Positions 1 through 8,985 of a DNA stretch of 64,000 nt are shown piece by piece. The stretch is from NCBI RefSeq assembly GCF_019976975.1, contig NZ_AP024630.1, positions 3,720,001 to 3,784,000 of the forward strand. The letters run 5' to 3'. Source of the stretch: Arthrobacter sp. NtRootA1 (lineage in GTDB: Bacteria; Actinomycetota; Actinomycetes; Actinomycetales; Micrococcaceae). The notes beneath the pieces are model-generated. The model saw only the letters and a list, made by a program, of their open reading frames with translations. It searched no databases and was not told the DNA's origin. Each line of letters starts with the position of its first letter. Positions within the stretch are counted from its first letter, which is position 1. The position numbers were made by a program, and so were the translations under genes.

Positions 1-1119
1 CATGAGCCACAATTCGGCGGAAAGCTCGACGGCGGTATCCGGTGGCGCTCCTGGTTCACCAAATGCGGACCGAACCAAGAGTTGGCCTGCGGCCCTGTCA
101 GCCTTCAAATCGACCCGGGCCACGATGCCTTCCCTGAGCAGGAAGGGCAAAACGTAGTAGCCGAAACGGCGCTTGTCAGCAGGCGTGTAGATCTCAATCC
201 GATAGTGGAATCCGAACAACTCTTCCAGGCGCCGCCGCTCGAAGACGAGCGAGTCAAAAGGGCTCAGCAGCGCCCGGCCTTCGGCCTTGCGTGGCAATCT
301 GGCATCGATGTGCCGGTACGTTTCCCGGTCCCAACCGCGAACGGAAACGCGCTCCAGCCGGCCTGCCTGGAGGAGGCGCTGCACCGACGCCTCCCCAGCC
401 TTCAGCGGGGTCCGAAAATAGTCGGCAAAACACCGGACCGTTCCGATGCCATGTGCCAAGGCAGCTGCATCCATGAGCCGGTCAAGGGCGGTATCTGCAT
501 CCATCCCGCTGTGTACCGAACCCGGCAGAACCCTGGAAGTAAGTGTGTAGAGACGTTCGAATTGGGGTGTCCGCGAAGCCGCTGAAACACGGCCTTCTTC
601 AAACAGGTGCTCTAGAACGCGCTTTACGGTGTTCCAGTTCCAGCCCCAATTTGCGCTTTCGGTGTCCGGGATGTGCCCAAGTTGTACAGTCAAGGCAGAC
701 GCCGTCATCGGCGGTCCGGCCTCAAGGGCTGCGAGGATTCGTTCCTCCATGGCGATCCGCACCGCGGGCTCCATGTGATGTGCCCCCACCCACGCCCGCT
801 TTTGCCAGAGAAGCAGGTCGGGAAAATGCTCCGGACGGATATAGCTGGCCTCGTGAGCCCAGTACTCCATCATTTTGCGCGGTTTTCGGCCTGCCATGGA
901 GTGAAGGATTGCCGGATCGTAGTTTCCCAGGCGGGAAAAGAATGGCAGATAGTGGCTCCGAGCCAGCACGTTCACGGAGTCGATCTGGACAAGCTGGATC
1001 CGGGCAAAGGTCCGGCCCACCGCCCGTGGGGTCACGGGGCCGGCGGGCCGGACTTTCGCCAATCCTTGGGCTGCCAATGCGATCCGCCGTGCCTGTGACA
1101 GGCTCAGCGAAGCGGTCAT
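1..1119 (-). CDS. YcaQ/AlkX-like winged-helix DNA glycosylase, C-terminus beyond window edge
   Basis: 373 codons are visible from the ATG at 1119 (GAAAGGA ribosome-binding site 5 bases upstream) and no stop is reached before the edge; the family is about 390-410 residues, so only a short C-terminus is missing. The sequence has the HTH_42 (DUF1006) pattern of the AlkZ/AlkX family: an N-terminal helix run, then LVQIDSVNVLARSHY at about residues 43-57 and the family's YWAHEASY segment. Members excise bulky alkyl adducts and unhook interstrand cross-links. Residues 45-47 read Q-I-D, the QxD catalytic form reported for E. coli YcaQ/AlkX rather than the QxQ of Streptomyces AlkZ. Family is clear; substrate is inferred. 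It follows hpf on the same strand by 27 bases. Confidence 0.88.
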   Translation of the reverse strand, partial: MTASLSLSQARRIALAAQGLAKVRPAGPVTPRAVGRTFARIQLVQIDSVNVLARSHYLPFFSRLGNYDPAILHSMAGRKPRKMMEYWAHEASYIRPEHFPDLLLWQKRAWVGAHHMEPAVRIAMEERILAALEAGPPMTASALTVQLGHIPDTESANWGWNWNTVKRVLEHLFEEGRVSAASRTPQFERLYTLTSRVLPGSVHSGMDADTALDRLMDAAALAHGIGTVRCFADYFRTPLKAGEASVQRLLQAGRLERVSVRGWDRETYRHIDARLPRKAEGRALLSPFDSLVFERRRLEELFGFHYRIEIYTPADKRRFGYYVLPFLLREGIVARVDLKADRAAGQLLVRSAFGEPGAPPDTAVELSAELWLM

Positions 1120-1146
1120 TGAAGTCCTTTCTCGTGCGATTAAGCC

Positions 1147-1875
1147 TTACTTGGCGGTGGCCGCCTGGTCATCCGAGCGGTACGCGTGGATCTTCTCCTC
1201 CACGGCTTCCTCGCCGGGCTCGCAGGTGGAGTCGAGGGTTATGACACCATAAGTCCAGCCACTGCGCCGGTATACAACCGAGGGCGCATTGGTTTCCTTA
1301 TCCAGGAACAGGTAGAAGTTGTGCCCCACCAGTTCCATGTTGTCCACTGCATCATCGAGTGTGAGGGATGCGGCGGGGAAAACCTTCCGACGGATCAAAA
1401 CGGGTGAATCACCTGCTGGAATATCGTTCTCGATGTCGTAGGGCGACCGCTCATCGGCCTGCGGTTCAGCCTCTTGGTGGTTGTTGGCGCCTGCGTAAAT
1501 TGGCTCACTGGCACTCGCGGGCTCGAGGGAGGCCGTTGCTTCCCGAACGGCCTTGGGCGTGTGGCGCCCGTGGTGCACCTTCTTCCTGTCCTTTGCGCGA
1601 CGCAACCGCTCAAGCAGCTTGTTGTACGCAAGATCGAAGGCAGCAAATTTGTCAGCGGCTGTGGCCTCGGCACGGATAACAGGGCCTCGGCCCAGGACGG
1701 TCACTTCAACGGTGAGCTGTCCCGGCGTTTGCCGGGGGTTGGTCTCCTTGGAAACCTTGGCGTCGACTCGCTGGACTTTGTCCCCCAGCGATTCAATCTT
1801 TGAGATTTTCTCGCCGGCATATTCGCGAAAGCGGTCAGAAACTGTCAGATTTCGTCCGCTGATCATGAACTCCAT
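1147..1875 (-). CDS. hpf: Long-form ribosome hibernation promoting factor
   Basis: 242 residues. The N-terminal S30AE/RaiA domain (about 1-100; MEFMISGRNLTVSDRFREYA, then KVSKETNPRQTPGQLTVEVT) binds the decoding centre of the 30S subunit; a charged linker leads to the C-terminal dimerisation domain (about 170-235, with FPAASLTLDDAVDNMELVGHN) that drives 100S ribosome formation. Long HPF is the usual single hibernation factor of actinobacteria. The ATG at 1875 is preferred over an in-frame TTG at 1887 because the GGAGGG ribosome-binding site lies between them, directly upstream of the ATG. Upstream lies the comF-lpqB-mtrB-mtrA group, an order also found in mycobacteria. Confidence 0.96.
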   Translation of the reverse strand: MEFMISGRNLTVSDRFREYAGEKISKIESLGDKVQRVDAKVSKETNPRQTPGQLTVEVTVLGRGPVIRAEATAADKFAAFDLAYNKLLERLRRAKDRKKVHHGRHTPKAVREATASLEPASASEPIYAGANNHQEAEPQADERSPYDIENDIPAGDSPVLIRRKVFPAASLTLDDAVDNMELVGHNFYLFLDKETNAPSVVYRRSGWTYGVITLDSTCEPGEEAVEEKIHAYRSDDQAATAK

Positions 1876-2033
1876 GGTGCCCTCCAAATAACTCAGGTGA
1901 CACGATAACGACGCTGTAGGGGGCTGGTCTGACGGACAGTCGAGCCCCTTTCCGAGCCGCTATCGACAGGTACATCTGTTCTTGGTACCCACAACCGACG
2001 TTAGTTCATCGGCACGAGTTATTCACCCTTTGG

Positions 2034-3062
2034 TCACTTATTTTTTGTTTGCGTCTTAACCCCACCAGGGGGCTCGTCCCCGGGGGTATGGGAGGCGTAG
2101 GCTGGTGGCCTCGTGGCCGCGAGAACAACGGCGCCGCAGACTATCCCGCCAGCCGCAGACACTGCCCGGGCAGCCTCCGCAAGGGTGGCTCCAGTGGTGA
2201 GAACATCGTCCACAATCAGGCATCTTTGTCCGCGCATCTTTTCCCTGCAGCGGGGTCGAACCCTCATGGAATCCCGGACACGCCTGGCACGCTCACCCCT
2301 GCCGAGTCCTTTTTGGCCCGTGGAACCATCTCTCCCCTCGGTGCCAAGGATGGCCCTGACGCCACTTCCGATCAGGTCTTTGCACGTTGCGGCCAGCCGT
2401 CGGCTTTCCAGGCGGCTCCCGGTCTTCTCAAGCGCATCGAAACCCGGGCACCGGGACAACATCCCTCGTCTCTTCATGCATCGGAGCAGAACGTGTACGG
2501 GGCTGAAACCGCGGCTTCGGAAGGCCTTGCCGCTGCTGGGAACGGGAACAACGCAAAACCCCGGCTGGTCACCAATGGCCAGACGGAGTGCGTTTCCGAA
2601 GCAGGGCGCCAACACCTCAGCCAGCCGCCACTGGCCGAAGCTCTTGAAGGACAACAGGGACTGCGAAAGTTCATCCCTATAGGGCCCTGCGGCCACCACA
2701 CCCAGCTTTACACTGCCTTCAACATCGACCAACGCAGGCGATTCCTGTTCGGCCCTGAAGGGGTTCCTGCAAAGCTGACGCACCCGCTTCGCACAATCCC
2801 TGCACAGGACGGTATCTTCCACACCGCAGCAGACGCAATCAACGGGAACCAGGAGTGCAACCAACTCCATCAGTGCCGCTTGCAAGTTGGCAATCAGGCG
2901 CCCAAGCAGGCGCCGGTCCTCTCCGCGTCGCCGGGGTCCTGAGGGGTCCGGGGCACCGACATCCGGGTCAATCCGGCGCTGGATGCGTTGGGCAGGTCGA
3001 GGACCGTTGACGGCAAACGGGAGGTTGATCACGAAAACATTCATGCTGGTAGCCTTAGCCAC
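2034..3062 (-). CDS. ComF-family phosphoribosyltransferase
   Basis: 342 residues from a GTG. Residues 76-90 hold a double-CxxC zinc-ribbon-like motif (C-V-C-C ... C-R-D-C), followed by the ComF body and the PRPP-binding loop CLIVDDVLTTGATL at 281-294. ComF proteins are linked to DNA uptake in competent bacteria; in actinobacteria the function is unknown and a nucleotide or salvage role is possible. The first about 60 residues are poorly conserved, so translation may really start at an ATG at 3044 or at the ATG at 2870 (MELVALLVPVDC), which would give a more usual ComF length; no ribosome-binding site settles this. It lies between lpqB and hpf on the same strand. Confidence 0.85.
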   Translation of the reverse strand: MAKATSMNVFVINLPFAVNGPRPAQRIQRRIDPDVGAPDPSGPRRRGEDRRLLGRLIANLQAALMELVALLVPVDCVCCGVEDTVLCRDCAKRVRQLCRNPFRAEQESPALVDVEGSVKLGVVAAGPYRDELSQSLLSFKSFGQWRLAEVLAPCFGNALRLAIGDQPGFCVVPVPSSGKAFRSRGFSPVHVLLRCMKRRGMLSRCPGFDALEKTGSRLESRRLAATCKDLIGSGVRAILGTEGRDGSTGQKGLGRGERARRVRDSMRVRPRCREKMRGQRCLIVDDVLTTGATLAEAARAVSAAGGIVCGAVVLAATRPPAYASHTPGDEPPGGVKTQTKNK

Positions 3063-3148
3063 TTTTTGGTCCGGTAATAGCCCAGCAGCCTGCTATGTGA
3101 ACAACCACGGTCTTGTGGGGCGGCGCCTCCAGGGTGTCTGGCTCCCGG

Positions 3149-4867
3149 TCAGCCCGGGAAGGCCGGCTCCGTAGGGCCCTTGAGCTGAAGTTCCCAACCA
3201 TTTCCGACACGTTGAAAGATTCCCGCTGTGGACTGGCCGTAGATCTGTTCTGCCCCGTTACCTGCGCTCAGACTCATGAGGCCGTCCCACGGCGCCAGTT
3301 GCTGCGGCTCCCCCGAGGTCAGCGAGAGCAACTCCGGAACCACGGTAGCCGTTGCCGAACTGGCCATTACGGCAACGGTGGATCCGTTGACCCACACTCC
3401 CTGGTCAGGCGAGGTGGAAGTGAAAAGAGTGATCGGAGTCGTAAGATCCTTCGGCGCGCCGTCTGCATTCCGGACGATGCCCGTAACCTGAACCACTGAT
3501 TTACCGTTAGCTTCGGATATCACCAGCGCCCGGGTACCTTCGCGTGAGATGCGGAAATCCTTGACAGTCCGTCCGGAAAGCCACGTGGGAGATATGGTCG
3601 CCGTGGGCACAGCCATGCCAGGGGCAACGCCAGTGGGCTTGAAAGCCACAACCTCAGTATTCCCGCTGGCGCCTGGTCCCGCCGTCCAAACCCAATCATG
3701 AGGACTGAACGAAGGCCCGGTCAAAGTGCTTCGGGTGGTCAGTTGCCGGGCCGGTTGACCAGGCTCGATGGAGTACAACGTGGTTTTGTCGCCGTTGAGG
3801 AAGGCAACGGTTTGGGATACCGGCGACTCGGCGGGCGAATGGGGGCCGAGCCCCGCAACCGACTGAATGTCAGGCAATGGCGAAACGCGATTGTTCTCAT
3901 AGCGGACCAAGTCGCCGTTACTGACGGCGATCTGGCGGGCAGGCACATTCTTGTCCACAACCGGCGGCAGAACTGTCCCATTGTCCTCGACGCGGACCAG
4001 GTCCTGGTCTGCGCGAAGCTGGACGTTGATGACGTCCGGTTGCCCCCTGAAGGTTAATGCCAGCTGGTTTTGCATCCGTTGGCGGTCTTCTGCCGATGCA
4101 TCGAACAGTTCCTTGGCCGACAAATCCACCTGGGCTGCCCCTGAAACGACGGGGACAGATTCCCGGGCCAACTTCATTCCGGAGGGAAAGGCGCTCACCA
4201 CCGCCCCACGCAAATACGGCGCAGGCCCGGCAAGCAGGGCGCTGGTCATGGACTTAACAGTCTTCTTCTTGATGAACCATCGGTAGTCCGGCACCGCATA
4301 CGTGAACGTGGGATCATAGAAGTAGATCGGAAAAGCGCCGTAAATGACTTTGAACGTCTCTTCCGGAATCGCAGTACCATCCGGAACCTTGGAGATCCGC
4401 CACTCCCCCTCCACTTTCTCCAGCGAGACTGGGATGGTCTCCTTGGTCCCCGGTGGGAACTGCGTCGCTATTCCGTCCGCATCCACTGTGTAGGCAAGGT
4501 CCACCTCGTAGAGGTACTCATTCTCCACGGCCGTCTTGACCACGTGGGCTCCGCGGAAAACGATGGCCCGCTTATCCGGCTTCCACGTTACGGCTTGGGC
4601 TTGGGTCAAATATTGCCGCGCTACGGGATAGTCGTCCTCATAGCCGCTGCCAGCCATATAGAAATCCTCAATGACGGCTTCCGGTGTGGAGCCTGCACGC
4701 GGTGCTGCGGGGAAGAATACAGGGGCGTTGGGGTTTCCTGCTCCCTCATCCTGGCTCTTTCCCACTGGACCGGACCGGGGAATCTGGGCGCACGAGGCCA
4801 GCAAGACCATCAGCGCCGCCAACGCGGCAACGAAGGCCCGCCTGCGTCCGGTGCAAAGGAACCTCAT
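3149..4867 (-). CDS. lpqB: Lipoprotein LpqB
   Basis: 572 residues. A lipoprotein signal peptide ends in the lipobox LLASC (lipidated Cys26). A GerMN-type (sporulation/spore germination) domain follows at about residues 200-300, then a C-terminal beta-propeller-like region. LpqB is the actinobacterial partner of MtrB: it interacts with the sensor's extracytoplasmic part and modulates MtrA phosphorylation, affecting cell-wall metabolism and division. The ATG at 4867 overlaps the mtrB stop in an ATGA, so the two are translationally coupled. Order mtrA-mtrB-lpqB is the canonical one. Confidence 0.96.
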   Translation of the reverse strand: MRFLCTGRRRAFVAALAALMVLLASCAQIPRSGPVGKSQDEGAGNPNAPVFFPAAPRAGSTPEAVIEDFYMAGSGYEDDYPVARQYLTQAQAVTWKPDKRAIVFRGAHVVKTAVENEYLYEVDLAYTVDADGIATQFPPGTKETIPVSLEKVEGEWRISKVPDGTAIPEETFKVIYGAFPIYFYDPTFTYAVPDYRWFIKKKTVKSMTSALLAGPAPYLRGAVVSAFPSGMKLARESVPVVSGAAQVDLSAKELFDASAEDRQRMQNQLALTFRGQPDVINVQLRADQDLVRVEDNGTVLPPVVDKNVPARQIAVSNGDLVRYENNRVSPLPDIQSVAGLGPHSPAESPVSQTVAFLNGDKTTLYSIEPGQPARQLTTRSTLTGPSFSPHDWVWTAGPGASGNTEVVAFKPTGVAPGMAVPTATISPTWLSGRTVKDFRISREGTRALVISEANGKSVVQVTGIVRNADGAPKDLTTPITLFTSTSPDQGVWVNGSTVAVMASSATATVVPELLSLTSGEPQQLAPWDGLMSLSAGNGAEQIYGQSTAGIFQRVGNGWELQLKGPTEPAFPG

Positions 4868-6840
4868 GATGCACCGCCCTTTCCCTCGTCATCCGAAGGA
4901 GGTGTTCCGACGTCGGATTTGCCGTCTGTGGTGCCAAAACCCGTACCCAGGACAAGCATCTGGCGTTCGCTACGGGCTCCGGGCAAGTCGATGTCCGCAG
5001 GTTCCAACTGCAGGGGCGACTTGAGGATGGTTCCACCTTGCTTGAGCGGCAATGTCAACCTGAAGTTTGAGCCCGCCCCTTTGCGACCCCATGCTTGAAG
5101 CCAGCCGTTGTGGAGCTTGGTGTCTTCGGCGGCGATGGACAATCCCAGTCCGCTTCCACCAGTAGTTCGGGCGCGTGCCGGGTCAGCCCGCCAGAAGCGG
5201 TCGAAGACCCTGGCAGCTTCCGCTTGGCTCATTCCAATGCCGTGGTCCCGCACGGCCACAGCCACGGCGTCGTGGTTTGCTGCCACAGAAATGTGGATCG
5301 GCTTTCCCTCGCCGTGCTCAAGGGCATTGAGGAGCAGGTTCCTCAGGATCCGGTCGATCCTGCGCGAGTCCATTTCGACAATGATGCTCTTCTGACGGGC
5401 GTTCAGGCGGACCTCAGAACCGTATTCGGAGGCTACGGGTGCTGCGCCCTCCATGACGTGCGAGATCACTTGGAATATGTCCTGGGGTTCGGCGTCCAAG
5501 ACGGCAGCACCGGCATCGAAGCGCGAAATTTCCAGCAGGTCAGACAACAAGGACTGGAACCGTTCCACTTGGTGATAGAGGAGTTCGGCCGAGCGTTTGT
5601 TCATAGGATCGAAGTCTTCACGGGCGTCGTAAAGGACCTCCGCGGCCATGCGAACGGTCGTCAATGGGGTGCGTAGTTCGTGCGAGACATCCGAGACGAA
5701 CCTTTGCTGCATTTGGGACAGCGTGGCCAACTGGGTGATCTGTTCCTGCAGGCTGGCCGCCATATGGTTGAACGAAGCACCAAGCCTGGCAACCTCATCC
5801 TCACCCTTGATCACCATGCGCTCTTGGAGTTGGCCCGCCGCCAGCTTTTCCGACACCACGGCAGCATGGCTCACAGGGCTGACCACATTGCGCGTGACGT
5901 ACCAGGCGATGGCACCAATCATGAGCACGAGCGCCGCACCACCGGCCCACAGCACGTTCTGGATTTCGTCCAGGGTCTTCTGTGCAGTGTTCAGGTCATA
6001 GATCAAATACAACTCATAGGCAGTGCCGTTAAAGGTGACTTTGTTTCCGACAGCAATACCGGGGCGGTCCTCGTTTCCAACAGGGAACTGCATGGAGGCC
6101 CAGAACTGTTGCTTCCCGCCGTCCTGGACAGCCTTTCGCAATTCCGGCGGGATGACGCGGACGGTGAGCTGGTCCGAGGCTCGCGACTCCACCCAGCGGT
6201 TACGGGGTTTGGTCTGTTCCGGGACGGCTTCAAAGACGTAGCGCCGCTGGATCACCGAGCCCCGGCCCTCTACCGCGGTTAACGTGTCGTAGACCAACGT
6301 GATGACGCTTGATTGATCAGTAACCTGTGCGCCGTCGAAGGTGTCCTGAACCTGTTTTACGTTGTAGCGGGACTCCGACTCCGCTTGGGCCAGCCTCTCC
6401 TGGAAAAGGTTGTTGGCGATCTGGTTGGAAAGGTACGCACCGACGATCGCAAAGGACGTTACGGCAAGCAGGAGCGTGGTCAGCACGGTCCTGAACTCCA
6501 ATGACCGCCGCCATCGCCTCAGCAAAGAACGCCAGAGGAAGCGAAGACCCGGCCGTATCTGCCGGACACCGATCGAGACGAGGCGGGAAACCCTCAGAAC
6601 CAGAATTAGGCCACGTCGAGTCCATATCCGGGCGCGCCACATCAGCCAGGGAAGGTTCCTTGGTAGTGGATCGCTGGGAGTAGAGGGTGAATTCCCGGAC
6701 GCCGAAGTCTCCGCGGTCTGCTCCAAGGATGTCGTCTTCCCCTGGGCGCGCTGCTCCGGACTGTTCGGACTCTGGTCCTTGCCTGTGGTGCCGGTCTTGC
6801 CGGCGGGAGACTCAGGAACCTGCTTTATACCCGACACCAC
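4864..6840 (-). CDS. mtrB: Sensor histidine kinase MtrB
   Basis: 658 residues from a GTG. It has a Ser/Pro/Thr-rich cytoplasmic N-terminus (1-60), TM1 at about 118-141, an extracytoplasmic loop, TM2 at about 297-317, a HAMP domain, a HisKA box FVSDVSHELRTP with phospho-acceptor His387, and an HATPase_c domain (GIGMSQAE, GSGLGLSIA). Partner of response regulator MtrA in control of cell wall, osmotic response and division. The chosen start lies 29 bases inside the mtrA 3' end; the N-terminal extension is longer than in mycobacterial MtrB (about 567 residues, from memory), so a downstream start cannot be excluded. The 3' end overlaps lpqB by 4 nt. Confidence 0.95.
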   Translation of the reverse strand: MVSGIKQVPESPAGKTGTTGKDQSPNSPEQRAQGKTTSLEQTAETSASGNSPSTPSDPLPRNLPWLMWRARIWTRRGLILVLRVSRLVSIGVRQIRPGLRFLWRSLLRRWRRSLEFRTVLTTLLLAVTSFAIVGAYLSNQIANNLFQERLAQAESESRYNVKQVQDTFDGAQVTDQSSVITLVYDTLTAVEGRGSVIQRRYVFEAVPEQTKPRNRWVESRASDQLTVRVIPPELRKAVQDGGKQQFWASMQFPVGNEDRPGIAVGNKVTFNGTAYELYLIYDLNTAQKTLDEIQNVLWAGGAALVLMIGAIAWYVTRNVVSPVSHAAVVSEKLAAGQLQERMVIKGEDEVARLGASFNHMAASLQEQITQLATLSQMQQRFVSDVSHELRTPLTTVRMAAEVLYDAREDFDPMNKRSAELLYHQVERFQSLLSDLLEISRFDAGAAVLDAEPQDIFQVISHVMEGAAPVASEYGSEVRLNARQKSIIVEMDSRRIDRILRNLLLNALEHGEGKPIHISVAANHDAVAVAVRDHGIGMSQAEAARVFDRFWRADPARARTTGGSGLGLSIAAEDTKLHNGWLQAWGRKGAGSNFRLTLPLKQGGTILKSPLQLEPADIDLPGARSERQMLVLGTGFGTTDGKSDVGTPPSDDEGKGGAS

Positions 6841-7486
6841 GCACCGTCAATACAACCTCGGGCGCTTCCGGATCCCGTTCAATCTTGGAGCGCAAACGCT
6901 GAACATGGACGTTGACCAACCGGGTGTCGGCGGCATGGCGGTATCCCCACACCTGTTCAAGCAAAAGTTCGCGTGTAAAGACCTGCCACGGCTTGCGGGC
7001 CAATGCCACCAGGAGGTCGAACTCCAACGGTGTGAGCGAGATACGCTCTCCACCGCGGGTGACCAAGTGCCCTGCGACGTCGATGGTTACGTCAGCAATC
7101 CGCAGGGTTTCCGGAGCCTTTTGTTCGCCCGGCCGAAGGCGCGCACGGACCCGCGCCACGAGCTCAGCGGGTTTGAAAGGCTTGGGCACGTAGTCGTCAG
7201 CACCGGACTCAAGCCCGCGGACAACATCCGAGGTGTCCGATTTCGCCGTAAGCATGACGATGGGAACGTCCGATTCTCCACGAATCTGCCTGCAAACTTC
7301 AATGCCGTCCGAACCCGGCAGCATGAGATCCAAGAGCACCAAATCGGGTTTGGACGAACGGAACACTTCAAGAGCCTGGCCGCCGTCTGCGCAGAATACG
7401 GGCTCGAAGCCATCATTGCGCAGGACAATACCAATCATCTCTGCGAGCGCTTCGTCGTCGTCAACTACCAGAATGCGTGCCTTCAT
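6812..7486 (-). CDS. mtrA: Response regulator MtrA (OmpR/PhoB family)
   Basis: 224 residues. Receiver domain at 1-115 with acidic pocket VVDDDE, phospho-acceptor Asp53 in LLLDLMLPGSDG and the conserved Lys in PKPFKPAEL; C-terminal OmpR-type winged helix with LTPLEFDLLVALA, VFTRELLLEQVWGY and TVRGVGYK. The ATG at 7486 fits the family length; a GGGAA ribosome-binding site precedes it. MtrA is usually essential in mycobacteria and controls cell-wall and replication-linked genes. It heads the mtrA-mtrB-lpqB operon and faces the plus-strand membrane operon at 7720 across a 233-bp divergent intergenic region. Confidence 0.97.
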   Translation of the reverse strand: MKARILVVDDDEALAEMIGIVLRNDGFEPVFCADGGQALEVFRSSKPDLVLLDLMLPGSDGIEVCRQIRGESDVPIVMLTAKSDTSDVVRGLESGADDYVPKPFKPAELVARVRARLRPGEQKAPETLRIADVTIDVAGHLVTRGGERISLTPLEFDLLVALARKPWQVFTRELLLEQVWGYRHAADTRLVNVHVQRLRSKIERDPEAPEVVLTVRGVGYKAGS

Positions 7487-7719
7487 AGTTATATATTCCC
7501 TTATCGCCAAGCCTTTGTCCTGTTGGGCGGGCGCACGGCATGGCGTCCCCCAAGGCACTTCCACCGTACTGTACGGCCGCGATTTGCTCGACGTAGACCT
7601 GCGGTCCGGGCAGTATGGGCTCAGGCTATGAGGGAGGACACCGGGACTATAGGCTTGGGGCGAAGGTCCATGTGGGGGACGTCGGATGTCGGCGGGCCGG
7701 ATCTCTTGGGGAGGAAATC

Positions 7720-8985
7720 GTGTCACAACCAGAGCACGGCCAGCAGCCATATCCAGGCGGTCAGCCTGCGTGGGGCAACCAGCCCCAGTGGGGCGGTCCG
7801 CCCGCGTGGGCAGCCCCTCAGGGCGGCGGCAACAACTGGCCCGGCTACCCTCCGGGAGGACCAGCGGGTGTATGGCCTTCGGCTGCGCCCGGCGGACCAC
7901 CCTATGGCCAACCCATGTATGTTGCCCCACCCAAGCCCGGTGTCATTCCCCTACGACCCCTGCAATTCGGCGAGCTGCTCGACGGCTCCTTCCAGACCAT
8001 ACGCCGGAATGCCGCCTCCATGTTTGGTTCAGCCCTGATCGTCCAGGCCATTGCCGCAGCCCTCCTGGGCGTTGTGACCGTTGCCATGTACGAGCTCATG
8101 GATTCGTTGGAATCGACGGATTTCAGTGAGGACGCGGCTGGATTCTTCGGCCCGTTCCTGGCCGTCATGGCGGGTTCGGTGGGAGTCTCCGTGCTAATCG
8201 GCTTTCTCGGCGCCGTTCTCCAAGGCGTCATGGTCATTCCGGTTTCCCGTTCTGTCCTGAACCGACGAACAGGCTTCGGGCAAATGTGGAAGCTGGCCGT
8301 CGGGCGGATCCTGCCTCTCCTGGGGGTAGCAGCCCTCCTCACTATCGGTGGACTGCTGGCCGCAGCCGCCGTCGTCGGGATTGCTGTGCTGTTGTTCACA
8401 GCCTTGGGACCGGCTGCCTTGTTGATTGTCATCCCCCTGGGTTTCGGGGCCATCATTGTCTTTGTCTGGATTGGGCTGAAGCTCATGTTTGCTCCCGCCG
8501 CCATCGTCGTGGAGCGGATCGGCGTCTATGACGGACTCTTGCGATCCTGGCAGTTGACCAAGAGCAATTGGTGGCGGATCTTCGGCATAACCCTGTTGGT
8601 GAGCATCATGGTGGGAATCATCGCGCAGATAGTGCAGATTCCAGCTTCTCTCGCCGCGACCGCCATTGGATCGGTAATCTCCCCCCACCCGGACGCCGAA
8701 ACAGTGGCCTCCACTCTGATCCTCACCACCGTGATCTCGATGATCATTGGGGCTTTGGTGGGGTCTGTGACATTCGCTTTCCAAACATCCGTGTCCGCGC
8801 TCATCTATATGGATCTTCGAATGCGCCGGGATGGGCTGGACGTGGAGTTGATGCGGCTGATGGAAAGCGGTGCAGATCCGGACGGAATTCCGGGTGGTCC
8901 CCCACAACAGGTACACGTCAACACGTGGCCCCCGGGCGGGGGCCACTGGCCAGGCACTCTTCCTGGCCGCTGGCCGCAGGCATGA
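7720..8985 (+). CDS. Proline/glycine-rich multi-span membrane protein, GPD membrane-domain type
   Basis: 421 residues from a GTG with a strong GGGGAGGAAAT ribosome-binding site. The first about 80 residues are Gly/Pro/Gln/Trp-rich and cytoplasmic-looking; residues 95-400 hold about six to seven hydrophobic segments, including long Ala/Val/Leu/Gly runs near 200-255, in the pattern of the glycerophosphoryl diester phosphodiesterase membrane domain. No catalytic phosphodiesterase domain is present, so enzymatic activity should not be assumed. It is the first gene of a tightly coupled operon; its stop overlaps the next start (ATGA at 8982). A scaffold or channel role for the MoxR module is only inference. 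Confidence 0.82.
   Translation: MSQPEHGQQPYPGGQPAWGNQPQWGGPPAWAAPQGGGNNWPGYPPGGPAGVWPSAAPGGPPYGQPMYVAPPKPGVIPLRPLQFGELLDGSFQTIRRNAASMFGSALIVQAIAAALLGVVTVAMYELMDSLESTDFSEDAAGFFGPFLAVMAGSVGVSVLIGFLGAVLQGVMVIPVSRSVLNRRTGFGQMWKLAVGRILPLLGVAALLTIGGLLAAAAVVGIAVLLFTALGPAALLIVIPLGFGAIIVFVWIGLKLMFAPAAIVVERIGVYDGLLRSWQLTKSNWWRIFGITLLVSIMVGIIAQIVQIPASLAATAIGSVISPHPDAETVASTLILTTVISMIIGALVGSVTFAFQTSVSALIYMDLRMRRDGLDVELMRLMESGADPDGIPGGPPQQVHVNTWPPGGGHWPGTLPGRWPQA

Noticed and set aside
6410..8038. A 542-codon open frame on the plus strand opposite mtrB and mtrA
   Set aside because: The minus strand encodes complete MtrB and MtrA with all motifs. The antisense frame is open only because of GC-rich third positions, and its translation matches no family.
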